From: Diphasiastrum complanatum
Lineage: Eukaryota > Streptophyta > Lycopodiopsida > Lycopodiales > Lycopodiaceae
Length of the DNA: 64,000 nt
Direction: 5' to 3'
NCBI GenBank assembly: GCA_029204225.1
Contig: CM055102.1
Location: 51,082,626-51,146,625, forward strand
Both the position numbers and the translations under genes were made by a program. Positions 10,373 through 21,440 of the stretch are shown here, in pieces (within the stretch, counting starts at the first letter, position 1; every line of letters begins with the position of its first letter). The notes under the pieces were generated by a model. That model had not been told where the DNA came from, made no database searches, and saw only the letters and a list, made by a program, of their open reading frames with translations.

Positions 10373-12110
10373 TTATGACAAATTTGGATTCTTCTGGAAA
10401 ACCATTGAAAAAGTTGCAGTATATAGCTGTTTTTGTGCTAGTCCCGCCATGTTGTGTACTTTTATGAAATGCCGCTCTTGATTGCCAATGAGATTTTTCC
10501 ATTCCTTGCGATGACCATATGCTAAGACTTTCATTATTTCTTGCAAAGAATGTCGAATGATGTCGTAATATGTGCTGCATGTCATAAAAACACAATCTAA
10601 ATCAGTACCGAAAGTATTAAATTTAATTGCACATATTTGTCTATGGTAGTGTAAAATCAAAATCTTACCATATAATGTGTTATATGATCAACACCCCATG
10701 CACTCTGAACTGCATACACAAATTCATTGGTTGTTTTCTGTATCATTTGAACATCAGTATTTGAAAATTTATCTTTTCTCAAGTATTTCACCATGTTTTC
10801 TAACTTTTTCCAAACTTCTACTTTGTGTATACGAGTAGGATCTTCTTCTTCGAAATCTTGAGTTGCTGCAATAATTTCTTTCCAAACCGTGTATTGAACC
10901 TTAGATTGTTTGCCAGAATAATTTAATAAAAATCTTTGAGCTTTAGATCCTCCAATGCTCGGCTTGCATGGAATATTTCCTGTTTTACCTGATAACTTGT
11001 CATCTTTTTTATTTTAACGTGGCCTTTATGTAAGCTTGCTTTGGACAACACATCCTCTAATCTGGAAATAGCTTCCTTTACAGAGGCCTCTGGCTCGGAA
11101 TTCCATGCAAACAAGATGTGAAGATATATTATTTTTTCGATAATACGCACCTCCGCATACAATGTACAGATATGAACATTTTGTAGAGGAATCGGTAGTA
11201 CAGGTTTCCAATTAGGATCTTCTCGATCTCTTGATATTCCTGTACTCCTTGTCATGTCTTTTGCTGTTTTCATGCAGTACAAACAAGGGTGTTTAGAGTT
11301 GGCGCCATGAGATACATTGAACATACATTTTAATGTCTTCAGATCTCCTGCTAAATGCCATTCAATGTTGAAAGTGCCAATTCCAGGAATATTGAGTGGA
11401 ACTCCCTCCATGTGATTTTTTATGGTGGCAGGATATGATGTTCTATTAAATATCCATGAGAGAATGTTATGGTCTTCTTTCAGCACCTATAAGAGAATAC
11501 AAAACGTGATTAGCCTCATAATACACAGAGAAGATTTTAGATATGAAATCCATATTCAAATGATTATCCCTATTGATTATGCGAAGGAACTGCTACACCT
11601 GAAATGCTGCCAACCACCAGATATCATTTTTTGATTGAACACTGAAATTGAGGCCTTCTGAGTCCTCTAAATTTGAAAGTGCTCCATTCATGATTGTGAG
11701 ACTGACTCTTTTTATTTTTTGTCACAAATCAACAGAAAGTTGAAATGAATAAATAACAAAATTAGTGATTATGAATAAATCAAAAAGTTCAAGCAACTTT
11801 TAGTACCAAATAAGCTATAACTTATCTAAATGCACAGATTTGTCTTTTTCTATGACCTCCTCTGGATGATAGATCACATATATCCTTGTTTACCAGTCTT
11901 TTCCTCTTGTTGCTTCGGACTTTTCTGTTGAGCACATCCATATCTTTAACAAGAGACAAATATGAGATACGCATGGATTGAAATGCAATTTTTATCTCAT
12001 CATTACTAGTTGTATAATGATGCAAAGAAGATTTCAACCTTTGGATCTCCTCTTTGAGCATCTCATTTGCATTAAATGTGCATTCCCATAGAGCATCAAA
12101 TTCTCACAGT
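10373..12110 (-). pseudogene. Coding remnant C: transposase-like, G-D-x-K and HPC-x-x-C motifs
   Basis: Four exon-like blocks on the minus strand. 12110-11822 is a coiled-coil-like stretch (MLKEEIQRLKSS) followed by basic RSNKRKR. 11700-11603 ends AAFQ at CAG|GT. The main block, 11486-10672, starts after TTCTCTTATAG. The last block, 10650-10373, ends NPNLS and stop. The main block holds GDLK (residues 47-50 from 11486) and HPCLYC (66-71), a spacing I associate with uncharacterised transposase-like proteins having an Asp followed by a zinc-binding HPC-x-x-C; this is recollection, not a search. An apparent one-base frameshift lies in an A-run near 11007, after which translation resumes and reaches a HYM|GTAAGA donor at 10672. 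Partner of B in a convergent pair. Confidence 0.45.
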
Positions 12111-12770
12111 AACCCAAAAGGCCATTTTTACCATGACACATATAGATTATTAACCAACTCACCGAATGAAAATCTGGATGTTGCAATGAAATAATAGGAT
12201 ACAATGTTCATGATGACCATAAATCTACATGTTTTAGCTTTTCCTCCCTGTATCGAACCATATTAGAAGTTGACAATTTGGGTTGCTTTGAATTTATTGT
12301 CCTGAGCGGAGCATATTCCGGTGACAGATCCACATGAAGATGATAAAGCTTTGTCATCAATATAGTAGTATAGTAACAAACAACACAATGACAATAACAA
12401 AGTTGGAGATGGCGCTAACGACTCTGCTGGAGATAGAGATGGCGTAGGCTTTTTTCAGAAATGTCACTTCTAATTCAAATTTTTGAGTGTTCCCAACTAT
12501 TGAGAGGGAATATTTCGGCATTTTAAAAAATTATATTTTAACTGTGGTTAAACACCAGTGAAGTTTGATGTGACTAGACTAAGGTGCATTCATTTACATG
12601 GAAAGTCGTGCGGGCAGATGCGTAAAGAAGTTAGAAAATGATATTATAATTGCTTTATAGTCATTTTTCTCTCTCCTACATGGCATTTCTTATAGAGCCC
12701 TCTTTGGGCCCATATTTTCTCTAGTGGTATGTTGATATCATAATTTCTCTGTGTGTGTATAGCGCTTGCA
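12111..12770. other. Spacer between remnants C and D
   Basis: AT-rich and without open frames of note. It is the shared 5' side of the divergent pair C/D, so any promoters would lie here. I see no distinct TATA or repeat structure. Confidence 0.35.
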
Positions 12771-13274
12771 ATGGAAAACGATCATGAGAAAAATGTCCGC
12801 GTTGTCTTGCTATATCGAAATGAAGTTGTTGCATTCGGTCAAATTTTGAGTACTGAACCAAGCCAGATGTGTTTCTTTCGCAAAATTGGCACAAATAAAT
12901 GCATGGTGAGTATATCAAAAGTGCTCAAGATGGATTGTCCATTGCCATACCCACAAACATGTATCACTCATCTTGTAGACATTTATGGTTTGTTGGACTT
13001 GATGGCAAACAGATTATTGTGGGATAACATTGACGTGGTGAAGATTGACAATCATGCAGTCTTGGCATGTCATATTTATAACAACAATGATATTGTTGAT
13101 TGTATGGATTTTGATGAAAATATAGTTTGTTCAGCTAGCTTCAAAGGTTTCTCCAATTTTGACAAAAATCAGTTGTTTGCCACTGTAAAGTTAATATCGT
13201 TAACAAATGTAGGAGCTATTCAAAATGCCATGGCAGATGACGGATTCCCATTTTACTCACCTAATACCATGTGA
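12771..13274 (+). CDS. Coding remnant D: 167-codon frame, unrecognised
   Basis: An ATG at 12771 starts MENDHEKNVRVV and runs unbroken for 167 codons to TGA at 13272-13274. The segment EVVAFGQILST ... VSISKVLKM ... PLPYPQ ... LWDNIDVV faintly recalls a domain found in plant CACTA/En-Spm-associated proteins (VAYGQ ... LPFP ... W pattern). That resemblance is weak and from memory. The last codons overlap the end of a solo LTR at 13270, so the 3' end has probably been truncated by that insertion. It lies about 660 bp upstream (genomically downstream) of C and is transcribed away from it. Confidence 0.4.
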   Translation: MENDHEKNVRVVLLYRNEVVAFGQILSTEPSQMCFFRKIGTNKCMVSISKVLKMDCPLPYPQTCITHLVDIYGLLDLMANRLLWDNIDVVKIDNHAVLACHIYNNNDIVDCMDFDENIVCSASFKGFSNFDKNQLFATVKLISLTNVGAIQNAMADDGFPFYSPNTM

Positions 13275-13920
13275 AAAATATAGATCGAAAATACATTTAA
13301 TGGATCAACAAGATCTTGACCAAATTTGGATGCACATCTAGATTTGACTACAAGATAGAAATCATCAATTTTAGCATGGTAGAATTGCATAAATCACTAA
13401 TATCTGATCATAAGAATGAATGACAGTAAAGTACTGTTGCTTTTCGTACATCAGCAACAGCCTAATATCCTTCCCATGTGTAAAAACAAGATCAATCACA
13501 AAATTGACATTCTACACATAGAAAACCAAGATATCAAGAGAAATACATAGGAGATGGACATAGAACCAAAAGAGATGAATTCTATACATCAAAAGAGAAT
13601 ACAATGATATGTTCTCCATACAGGTACTACTATTTATAGCTGCTAAAATGTCAGTTGTCCAATTGCCTAAACTTGTCCTGAATGGTAATTTCGTGGTATC
13701 TCACCAAATGACCTAGAAATTCTAATCTAGATGTAATGTATCAAATTTAGCCAATTAGAATGGGTCCAGACTTGACCTCATCCATTTATCTATTTTCCAA
13801 AAACAGTACAAACACTATTTAGGCCTTTATTGACAAATATGAACCTATCTCTAAGTTGAGATTTCAACTTGGCCTCAAAAATGCCAAATAAAAAACCAAA
13901 CTAGTTGACAAATTTTCACA
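13270..13920 (-). mobile_element. Copia LTR, minus orientation, probably solo (651 bp)
   Basis: Read on the minus strand it begins TGTGAAAATTTGTCAACTAG at 13920 and ends TTTTTCACA at 13270. It carries a TATA box (CTATAAATAG, about 13635). It aligns with the plus-strand LTR that begins at 17362, through GAGGCCAAGTTGAAATCTCAA, the TATA box and CTATGTCCATCTC. A degenerate primer-binding-like TGGTATTAG follows at 13269. No polypurine tract precedes it, and I find no matching target duplication. Confidence 0.7.
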
Positions 13921-16867
13921 CATTTCAGTTCATTTTGTGAAACACAAAAATGAGATATTGGTCTTTTGCCTAGTATTTTGTTCTCTTTTGTGGTATCTTC
14001 TTCGTTAGGATCATCCAAACAATGTGATCTATTAATGCTATCTTCATATTTGGATTGATTGTTGTCATCACCCTCATCATCATAATATACTTATGCATCT
14101 CATCACATATGACCTCTTAGAGCAGGTTGCAGGCCAAAGTTGGTGTTTGTGCCAAATCTAGAGGTGGATTTGAGAGTGCCATAGATTATATGTGGATTTG
14201 GAGGTGTTTCTAGATCAAATCTTGCATTTTCAAGTATAGAAAGTGGATCTTTGTGATCCAAGCATCATTTTAGGACACATCACTTGTAGATGGCCAATTT
14301 TTGAAACCACTTACTGAAATTTGGAGAAAAAAATGGCTCATGAGTGTGGATGTACATTCTATTAGATGAGATATCTAGATTCTAGCTTTTGCATATGGAT
14401 TTTGCTTGATTCAATATTTTGCATTTTTGGAGAAACGCTAAATTTGATAGGATCTCTAAATTTTAAGTTCCTAAAATTTTTCATGAGTGAAATGTATTTT
14501 GGATCTGTATTTTTCACAAAAGGTGACAAAGAAAAACACAAGATATACTATGAGATATGTAATCTCCAAGAAGCACATCAGCTTAAGATGATAACGACAA
14601 GGCTAAGAAAGCAGATGGACAGTCCAAAGAGACTCAATCAGAACAAGTACTCCAGTCATGACGAAGATCCTTCAGAAGATGGAAGCACAAGCATTGAGAA
14701 ACTAGTCTCCTTCTTCAACCAGCCTCTTGCCATACATCTGCATCCATTCTCATGCCTATCGTCCACACCACCCTTTCTTCCATCTGTCTATTTGCCATCA
14801 TTCCACTGTTCACCTGAGAAATTTCTAGTCTTCTCAAACCTTGATAATATCAGCCAAAAAAGATTTAAGAAGCTGATGATGCAGCAAAAAGAAATAAAAC
14901 AAAGAAATTGAACTGAGGAGGAAAGGACAAAATATAAGCAACAAATGAGTCAAATCGATCTTGATCAAAAGAAAATCCCTGGAGAAATGATAGTCGAATC
15001 CCCTCCTATGAAGCCTAAAGAGATCTAAAAGTAATGGATCAAAGGAAAAAAGAGCTGCGAAAAAAGAAAAGATGAAGAGAACCGTGAACATGTAGAATAA
15101 AACGAGCTCCTCACTCACAAGAAGTGGTAGTCAAAGCTCAACATTGCAAGGGTCCAAGGCTGCAACTGTAGAACTATCAGTTCCTTCACCCTTCCACCAA
15201 GCCTTCATCATGTTACCCTGCCATCACCAAACCATCCGTCCAAATCTGTTCCTACCACCAATGTGTTGATGAGTCCATTTTTTTGAAGACTGTTAACCAA
15301 GATTTGTGGACCTATCAATTGAAGATTCTCCTCTTCCCATCAAGAAAAGAGCATTGACAAGACTGGAACTTCAACTGCGAAAATGCCTAGAAGCAAAATG
15401 AAGGATACAGACCTTCCAAAAGTTAGTACTTGCCAAGAAACCAAAGATGAAATCGTCAATGGCAGATACAAGTGATAAAAAAAAAAGAAACGTAAGATTC
15501 ACTCAGACATGCAAGCTGTGAAGCTGCTGGGAGCTCTCCAATTTTGAGAATGTCAACCACTTGTAGCAATAAGACATTCTGGTTACGTTGCAGCTGATTG
15601 CGGAAAACAGTTTTTGTAGTAAAGACCGACAACAATAAACACTTTTTTTTTATGCAAGCGAACGAGGATCTACGCTTTTCCAAGTGACAATCGATGATGC
15701 CAATGCCAATAACGGAGCGATATCATCCAATATGGATTATAGTGGGTCCTGCAACACATTAGGGGTGGGATGATGTTGGTTGATTTTGGTGAATCCCCAA
15801 GGTACTCAATCAGAGCTATCCAAGAGCACCTCTCATCTTAGACCGAGGAGGTCTCTGAGAAGACGAGATGAATGAAGACTGAGAGCTGAGTATGAGAGCC
15901 GAGAAATACTAGTTAATACTGTCAAGTAGAAATTGTGTAAGCCTCATGGTGAATCCCGAAAGATGGAATGACCATGTAGGAACTAGTATTTCTAGGCTAA
16001 TGTAATAAATGCAAGTAGACCCCTCTTAAAGAAAGTAGAGTGAGCCACCTTTTGATGGTGACCTCTAGTGGAGAGCATTATTCCACTTATAATTTGTGAA
16101 ATGTGGAAATGCCATTAAGATGCCACCTAAGGAGCTCTCTTGTTTATTTAAGAGACTCACCCTTTGTAGAAGGGAGCTTTTTGTGTAATGCATCTACTCC
16201 ATGTCCAAATGAGAAGAGCCTCCACGAGTTTGGTGCATCATTTGAGCTCCTTGATCATGATTGTTTTCTTGAGTGATTCTCTTATGATCATGCTTCCATC
16301 CCTTTGTGTGTGGTTGTGAATCTTAGTAGTGGATTAGTTTTCTTGCTTTCATAGATTAATGTAGATCTCAACATTCTAGTAAACTAAATAGGTTGGATTT
16401 GTGGTGTAGATTTTGCATATTCTAGACATGCCAGTTCTTGATGTTCTTGGGCTGTCCAAGAATCAAGAAATGAGTGTTTCTTGATCCTTGGACTTTCAAA
16501 ATGTTGTTAGATTAGTTTCTTGCTTTAGTTTTGTGGATTATTGCATGTGTAGAATACTTAATGTTTAGGATCTGATTCAAGTTCATTTTTGCAGCATTAA
16601 AGTAGGATTTCATGGCATTTCAACCACTCTACATGCTGATTTCTTGGTTGAATTCATGATCTGCATGTTTGGTTTGAAAGCATGTGATTTTAGTTCAAAA
16701 GAGATGTCCCTGAGTTGTCCTCTGATAGGCAAGACATTAATACAATGTTCACCAGTCCTTTTTGCCTGATTTGGGCCTAAAACAAGAATGTTCACATCCA
16801 AGAAGTGCCCAAGAAGCCTGGTAACAAGCAGGAAACATCTGTAACAAAAAGACAGAAGTAAAAAACT
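13921..16867. other. Unassigned sequence, possible LTR remnant 15770-16400
   Basis: No recognisable domain. A 181-codon frame at 14366-14911 has no familiar motif and patchy composition. Around 15773 a TGTTGGTTGATTTTGG start, with a TTTATTTAAG TATA-like box near 16145, looks LTR-like, but no second copy or primer-binding site is present in the window. Confidence 0.3.
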
Positions 16868-17361
16868 AGCCAACTGATTCTCCAGAGCAAGGAATCAATA
16901 AACATCTGCTGATGGAAATAAAGCTATTGGAGTCTCATCATATCACTCATTCATGATCAATTCATCAAGTGTTGATGATATCTTATGGCAAGATGGAGAT
17001 GGAGGCTCATTCATTGATTTTCATGGTGAAGACAAATCAATGAAGGACAAAAATGGAGGATACATGCAAGCATTGGATGATAACTATCATTTATTGTTTG
17101 GTTAATGTTATTTTCCAAAGAAATTAAAGTTTGAAGCATGAAGGAATAATTACATTTACATTCTATTTGGTTCTTCATGTTCTACTTACATCTTGATGTG
17201 GAAAATTGATGTAAGAAATAGTGAAGATCCAATGTGGACACTATTCTCTATATCAATTATGGAAGTTACTATAAAAGCATAGAAAGGAGGTCTATACCTA
17301 GGATGGAGATCATTCTTAAGATGGCCAAAGTTGTGTGTGGTAAAACTAGTTGAAGAGGGAG
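16868..17361 (+). mobile_element. 3' non-coding module and polypurine tract of a copia element
   Basis: This stretch parallels 20980-21420 of the complete element downstream: GGCAAGATGGAGATGGAGG, ACATGCAAGCA, TTACATTCTATTTG, AATTGATGTAAGAAATAGTG and GTGGACACTATTCTCTATAT occur in the same order. It ends in CTAGTTGAAGAGGGAG, the same polypurine tract as at 21990-22005, immediately before an LTR start. RNase H coding sequence is absent here. Confidence 0.65.
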
Positions 17362-17723
17362 TGTGGAAAATTGTCAGCTAGTTTTGTTGGTTTATTGGCA
17401 TTTTTGGAGGCCAACTTGAAATCTCAATTTAGAGTTAGTTTCATATTTGTCAATAAGAGCCTAAATAGTGGTTTTACTATTTTTTTCAAGTAGATAAGTG
17501 GATGAGGTCGGATTTGGACCCATTCTAATTGGCTAATTTTGGTACATTGCATCTAGACTAGTATTTCTAGGTTTTCGATGAAGTATCTAGGGTCAAGTTT
17601 GGAGACAGTGGCCAAATAAAAATTTGAAAGCTATAAATAGTTGTACCTGCATGGAGAAATAATCATCATAGTTTCTTTCTTTGTGGAGAATTCACTCTTG
17701 TGTTTCTATGTCCATCTCATGTG
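17362..17723 (+). mobile_element. Truncated copia 3' LTR
   Basis: Begins TGTGGAAAATTGTCAGC directly after the polypurine tract. It matches the inverted solo LTR at 13270-13920 for about 360 bp, including CTATAAATAG near 17630, then breaks off into integrase coding sequence. The junction shows a deletion or recombination between elements. Confidence 0.65.
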
Positions 17724-18202
17724 TCATCCAACTTCAAATCTATGATCAAGGAGGAGAAGACAACTGGCTTGTCTAGATCTTTGGCAAATGATGGTAAGGC
17801 TTGTGAAGCGTGTGCTTTGGCAAAAGCACACAAATTGCCATTTCTAAGGTCTACTACTTCATCCACTCATCATTTTCATCTTGTGCACTCGGATGTTCAT
17901 TTTTCATCAACTAGGAGTAATGGTGGTCCTACTATGTTTGTCTCCTTCATTGATGACTACTCTAGATTCACTTGGATTTACCTCTTATCTTCAAAATTTA
18001 TGATGTTTGACACTTTCTTGAAGTTCAAAGCTCTCGTAGAGAATCAATTTGATGTCAACATCAAGGCTTTGAGGTCACCGATGGAAGTGGGGAGTGCATC
18101 TCCACAAAGTTTCAAGAGCATTGTGAGCAACTTGGCATCAAGAAGGAGATCACATGTGCCTACTCACCGAGTGGCCAAGAGTAGGGTTTTTATATTGACA
18201 TA
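17724..18202 (+). pseudogene. Copia GAG-pre-integrase / integrase fragment
   Basis: Translation shows the zinc-binding end CEACALAKAHKLPF, followed by the integrase core start HSDVHFSSTRSNGGP and FIDDYSRFTWIYLL. These are hallmarks of Ty1/copia integrase (the first catalytic Asp lies in the HSD motif). The frame degrades after ALRSPMEV, where the second catalytic Asp region should be, and stops at 18203. Fused to a truncated LTR upstream and cut off downstream. Confidence 0.85.
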
Positions 18203-18336
18203 ATTACAAAAATAACTATATTGTTGACATAATTACATGAAAAACTATAATAATGTTAACAAAAAATGACCCATTGTTGGCGTTTGGACCGGGTGGTCCG
18301 TTGAAATAGCCCGCCGAGCTTACTATAGGAGCCCGA
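18203..18336. other. GC-richer target sequence with small hairpins
   Basis: The left half of a site into which the 18337-22655 element inserted; it continues at 22661. It contains GGACCGGGTGGTCC, a perfect 5-bp stem, and AATAGCCCGCCGAGC. The right half has GCCCGACGGGC. It ends in the target duplication CCCGA (18332-18336). Confidence 0.6.
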
Positions 18337-18986
18337 TGTGAAAGATTCAACTAGTTTCATCACATTTTGCAATATTTCCATATTTGGCATATTGAGGCCA
18401 AAACTTGTTTTAGACTTAGAGGTTGACTTTTCAAAGTTCATTAGTCTAAATTTCATTTGAATAAACATTTTTTGAAAGTGTGGGAAAGATAGAATGTGAG
18501 TTTGAGTAGATTCAATTTGAATAAGTTGGGTACATTGAATCTAGTCCCAAAATTGGTAGGGTTAGCATTTTGGTGGGAAAGCCAAGTGGCCAAATAGGGT
18601 TTGGACCTGCTATAAAAGGATGTAACTCGTGGAGAGAGTCATCTTCTCTCTTCTCTATCTCATTTCATGCTTATACATGGTTCTCTTGGGTTCTACTATC
18701 CATTGGTGCACTATCTTGGTGATTGCTTGGAATTCTATGTGTAGAATGATCTATATTTGCTATTCTTGGATACACACGTGTGAAATACAGTATCTTGCTG
18801 GTTTTGTATGGATAGAAACAGTACATAATCATTTCATTCAAGTTTGATCAAGTTCTATTAGTGTTTGCATCTCAAATTGTGTGTAGATGCTGATTTTTCT
18901 ACATTGGTGAAATTGGTAGTGTATTTCTCTTTCTAACCAAAGATCATTCAAGTAGATTGGATCTTAAGGATCTGAAATCTTTGACA
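18337..18986 (+). repeat. 5' LTR (650 bp)
   Basis: Starts TGTGAAAGATTCAACTAG and ends AATCTTTGACA. It carries a TATA-like CTATAAAAGG (about 18610), expected to drive the element transcript, and one CACGTG hexamer at about 18775. Its partner is at 22006-22655. Confidence 0.92.
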
Positions 18987-18998
18987 TGGTATCAGAGC
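18987..18998 (+). promoter_or_regulatory. tRNA primer-binding site
   Basis: TGGTATCAGAGC directly after the LTR's terminal CA. This sequence is complementary to the 3' end of plant initiator methionine tRNA, the usual primer for Ty1/copia minus-strand synthesis. The same site recurs at 46868, 50463, 58816 (minus) and 63274. Confidence 0.9.
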
Positions 18999-19460
18999 TT
19001 GTGTTTCAGGTTATGAAGGAGGAAATCAGATCTATCAATGATTTGGTGAAGATATCAAGTCTAGAGCATGCTAGAGAGGATTCTACACCAAAATCGGATT
19101 TTTTGCTTTTGTAGATTGGATCTTTTGTAGATCAAAACACTAAATAGGTCAATATACTTGTTCAATTCCATTTTTTGAATTCACATGCTGGATTTGGCCG
19201 ATTTTTGGATCATTGGTTCAGCCTAAGTGGTGGCTTATAGATTGCATATCAAATTTTCAGCATTTGCATGTAGATTTGGAATAGTCAATTTTTTGTGATT
19301 TTGTCAAAACCCTAATTTTGATTGGATCTCTAGATAGTGAGGTTGCTGGACTTCATTTGAGTGTGTTTCAATCTTAGGAAGTGGCAAAAGTCATTAGATT
19401 GAGGATAGATCATAGGTTGATCAAGATTCCATGATTCTATGTGTTGATTTGCTTGGATAA

Positions 19461-20644
19461 GTGCTCTACTAAAGAGCAAGGATGAAGTGTATGATGTCTT
19501 TGTCAAGTTCAAGAATGCAAGGGAGAACCAATTCTCCACAAAGATCAAGTGCTTGAGAGGTGACAATGGTGGTGAGTACATATCTAACAAGTTCAAGGCC
19601 TTTTGTGATGAGCATGGGATCAAGAGGGAGTATATAACATCAAGGACCCCACAACAAAATGGAGTGGCTGAAAGGAAGAATAGAACTTTATGTGAAAGTG
19701 CTAAAGCTATGAGGTTAAGTGCTAATCTTGACAAACCATTTTGGGATCAAGCTTTGTTGTGTGCCAATTTCTTGTGCAATAGGTGGCCGAGTGCTATTTT
19801 GGATGGAAGGACACCTTTTGAGATGCTATTCAAGAGGAGGCTGAGTGTCAACTTTCTAAGAACCTTTGGATGCACATGCTATGTCAACATTACTCTTGAT
19901 GATAGGACCAAGGAGGATCCATCTTCAAGAAGAGGTATTTTTGTTGGATATAGTGAGGTGAGTAAAGCCTACAAGGTTTACATTCCTTCTACTAACAAAG
20001 TGATTGTTGGTAGAGATGTCATTTTTGATGAGGGAAACATTCCAAAGGTGTCTTCAAGCATGACTGATGGTAAAGTAGATGGATCTAACATTCTTGATGT
20101 TGATGAGAAGGATTCTACTTTGGATGGTGGTGATGATGGACCTTCATCAAGTCAAAAGCCAAGGAGAACATCAAGAGAAAGACAAGTACCTTCAAGGCTC
20201 ACATATGATCAAAAGGGTAAGCAAGTAGTTTCTGGAAATTATGTTGCTTTCCTAACCTCTTTGGATGAGCCTACAAGTGTAGATCAAGCAAGGAAATAAG
20301 AGGAGTGGATCCAAGCAATGGATCTTGAGTATCGATCTCTTATGAAGAGTGGAACATCTTTTGGAGGATCTTCTTGTGTACATGGAGCTATGCAAGTGGA
20401 TGGATGTTATCTTGCTGTAAAATCAAGTATTGGATCTGGAAAACAAAGTTTGATCAATGACTTTGATGATCAAGTTGAAGATCAAGAAATTGATCTCAAA
20501 GCGCTTCAACTAGTCAAAAGGGCAGTTGGCAATTTGGAGCTAGTCAAGAGCATCAAAGGAGAGGTAATTGGCAAAGGTGTTATCGATCTATTTTTGCAGC
20601 ATATTGAAGACTCAAGTAAGGTCAAAGGAGCAGCAAGGAAGTGA
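19461..20644 (+). pseudogene. Copia integrase C-terminal half plus start of RT
   Basis: Frame enters at DEVYDVFVKF with no gag or protease upstream. It includes the second catalytic Asp (LRGDNGGEY) and the Glu motif (TPQQNGVAERKNRTL), then PFWDQALLCANFLCNR, GCTCYVNI and the insert GIFVGYSEVSKAYKVY, typical of copia integrase. The tail is Arg/Ser-rich. TAA at 20297 interrupts the frame just before EEWIQAMDLEYRSLM, which resembles the beginning of the copia reverse transcriptase region. RT then ends abruptly and the frame runs on in non-homologous sequence to 20644. Confidence 0.85.
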
Positions 20645-21440
20645 TGTTCAAGTTTACTTTACTTGTTCTGTCTCATGTTTGAGCAATTTCATGTGGATGT
20701 GTGCAAATTGTCAAGATATGGTGAAACTAGCTACATTGGTGGGCATTGTTTTGATGTTGGATTTGTACTAGCATTATTGGCTGATTTTGCTGATGGATCT
20801 GAAGCTATTGGAGGTTCATTATGTCACTCATCCATGGCTAAGTTCTCAAGTGTTGAGCTACTTGGTGCCAATACTTGGAGATTGTCAATTTTTGGTAAAT
20901 TCATGGTCATTTTTTTGTGTCAAGTAGAACTTGAAGATGGACTAGTGTAAACTACTTGGTTTATGGAGTCATGTGGTGCTGGATTTGCATCATTAATGTA
21001 CTCACCTACTCATGGATTTCCAAGGTTTGATGGTTTCTTGTGGCAAGATGAAGATGGAGGTTCATTCATGGAGTATCATGGTGGATACAAGGCAACAAAG
21101 GACAAAGGAGGAGGAGACATGCAAGCAAAAGTTGATCACTCACATTTATTGTTTGTTTCTGTATTTTTCCAGAGAGTTCAGAGTTGGAAGCATGGTGGAA
21201 TCATCTCACTTACATTCTATTTGATTCTTCATGTTCTAGTCACATTTTTAAATGTAAAATTGATGTAAGAAATAGTGAAGCATCCCAAGTGGACACTATT
21301 CTCTATATCAATTATGGTTGTTTCTATTTTGAGCATTACATGATCATTGAAAGAAGGTCTATTCTTAGGAAGAAGATCATTCTTATGATGGATCAAAGTT
21401 CTATTGAAAAAAACTATGCTAGGAGCATTGGAAGCTAGGA
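20645..21440 (+). mobile_element. Non-coding module replacing reverse transcriptase
   Basis: Where RT should be, the element holds about 800 bp with only short overlapping frames. Its distal half is shared with 16868-17361, upstream of a different LTR, so it is a module common to at least two elements and not random filler. Confidence 0.65.

Noticed and set aside
13270-13920. 5' LTR of a minus-strand copia extending into 12-13 kb
   Set aside because: Only a degenerate TGGTATTAG follows and no copia coding lies beyond; the region holds remnant D on the plus strand, so a solo LTR fits better.
14366-14911. 181-codon frame as a gene
   Set aside because: No recognisable motif, no splice context, abrupt composition changes and no support from neighbours; left as unassigned.
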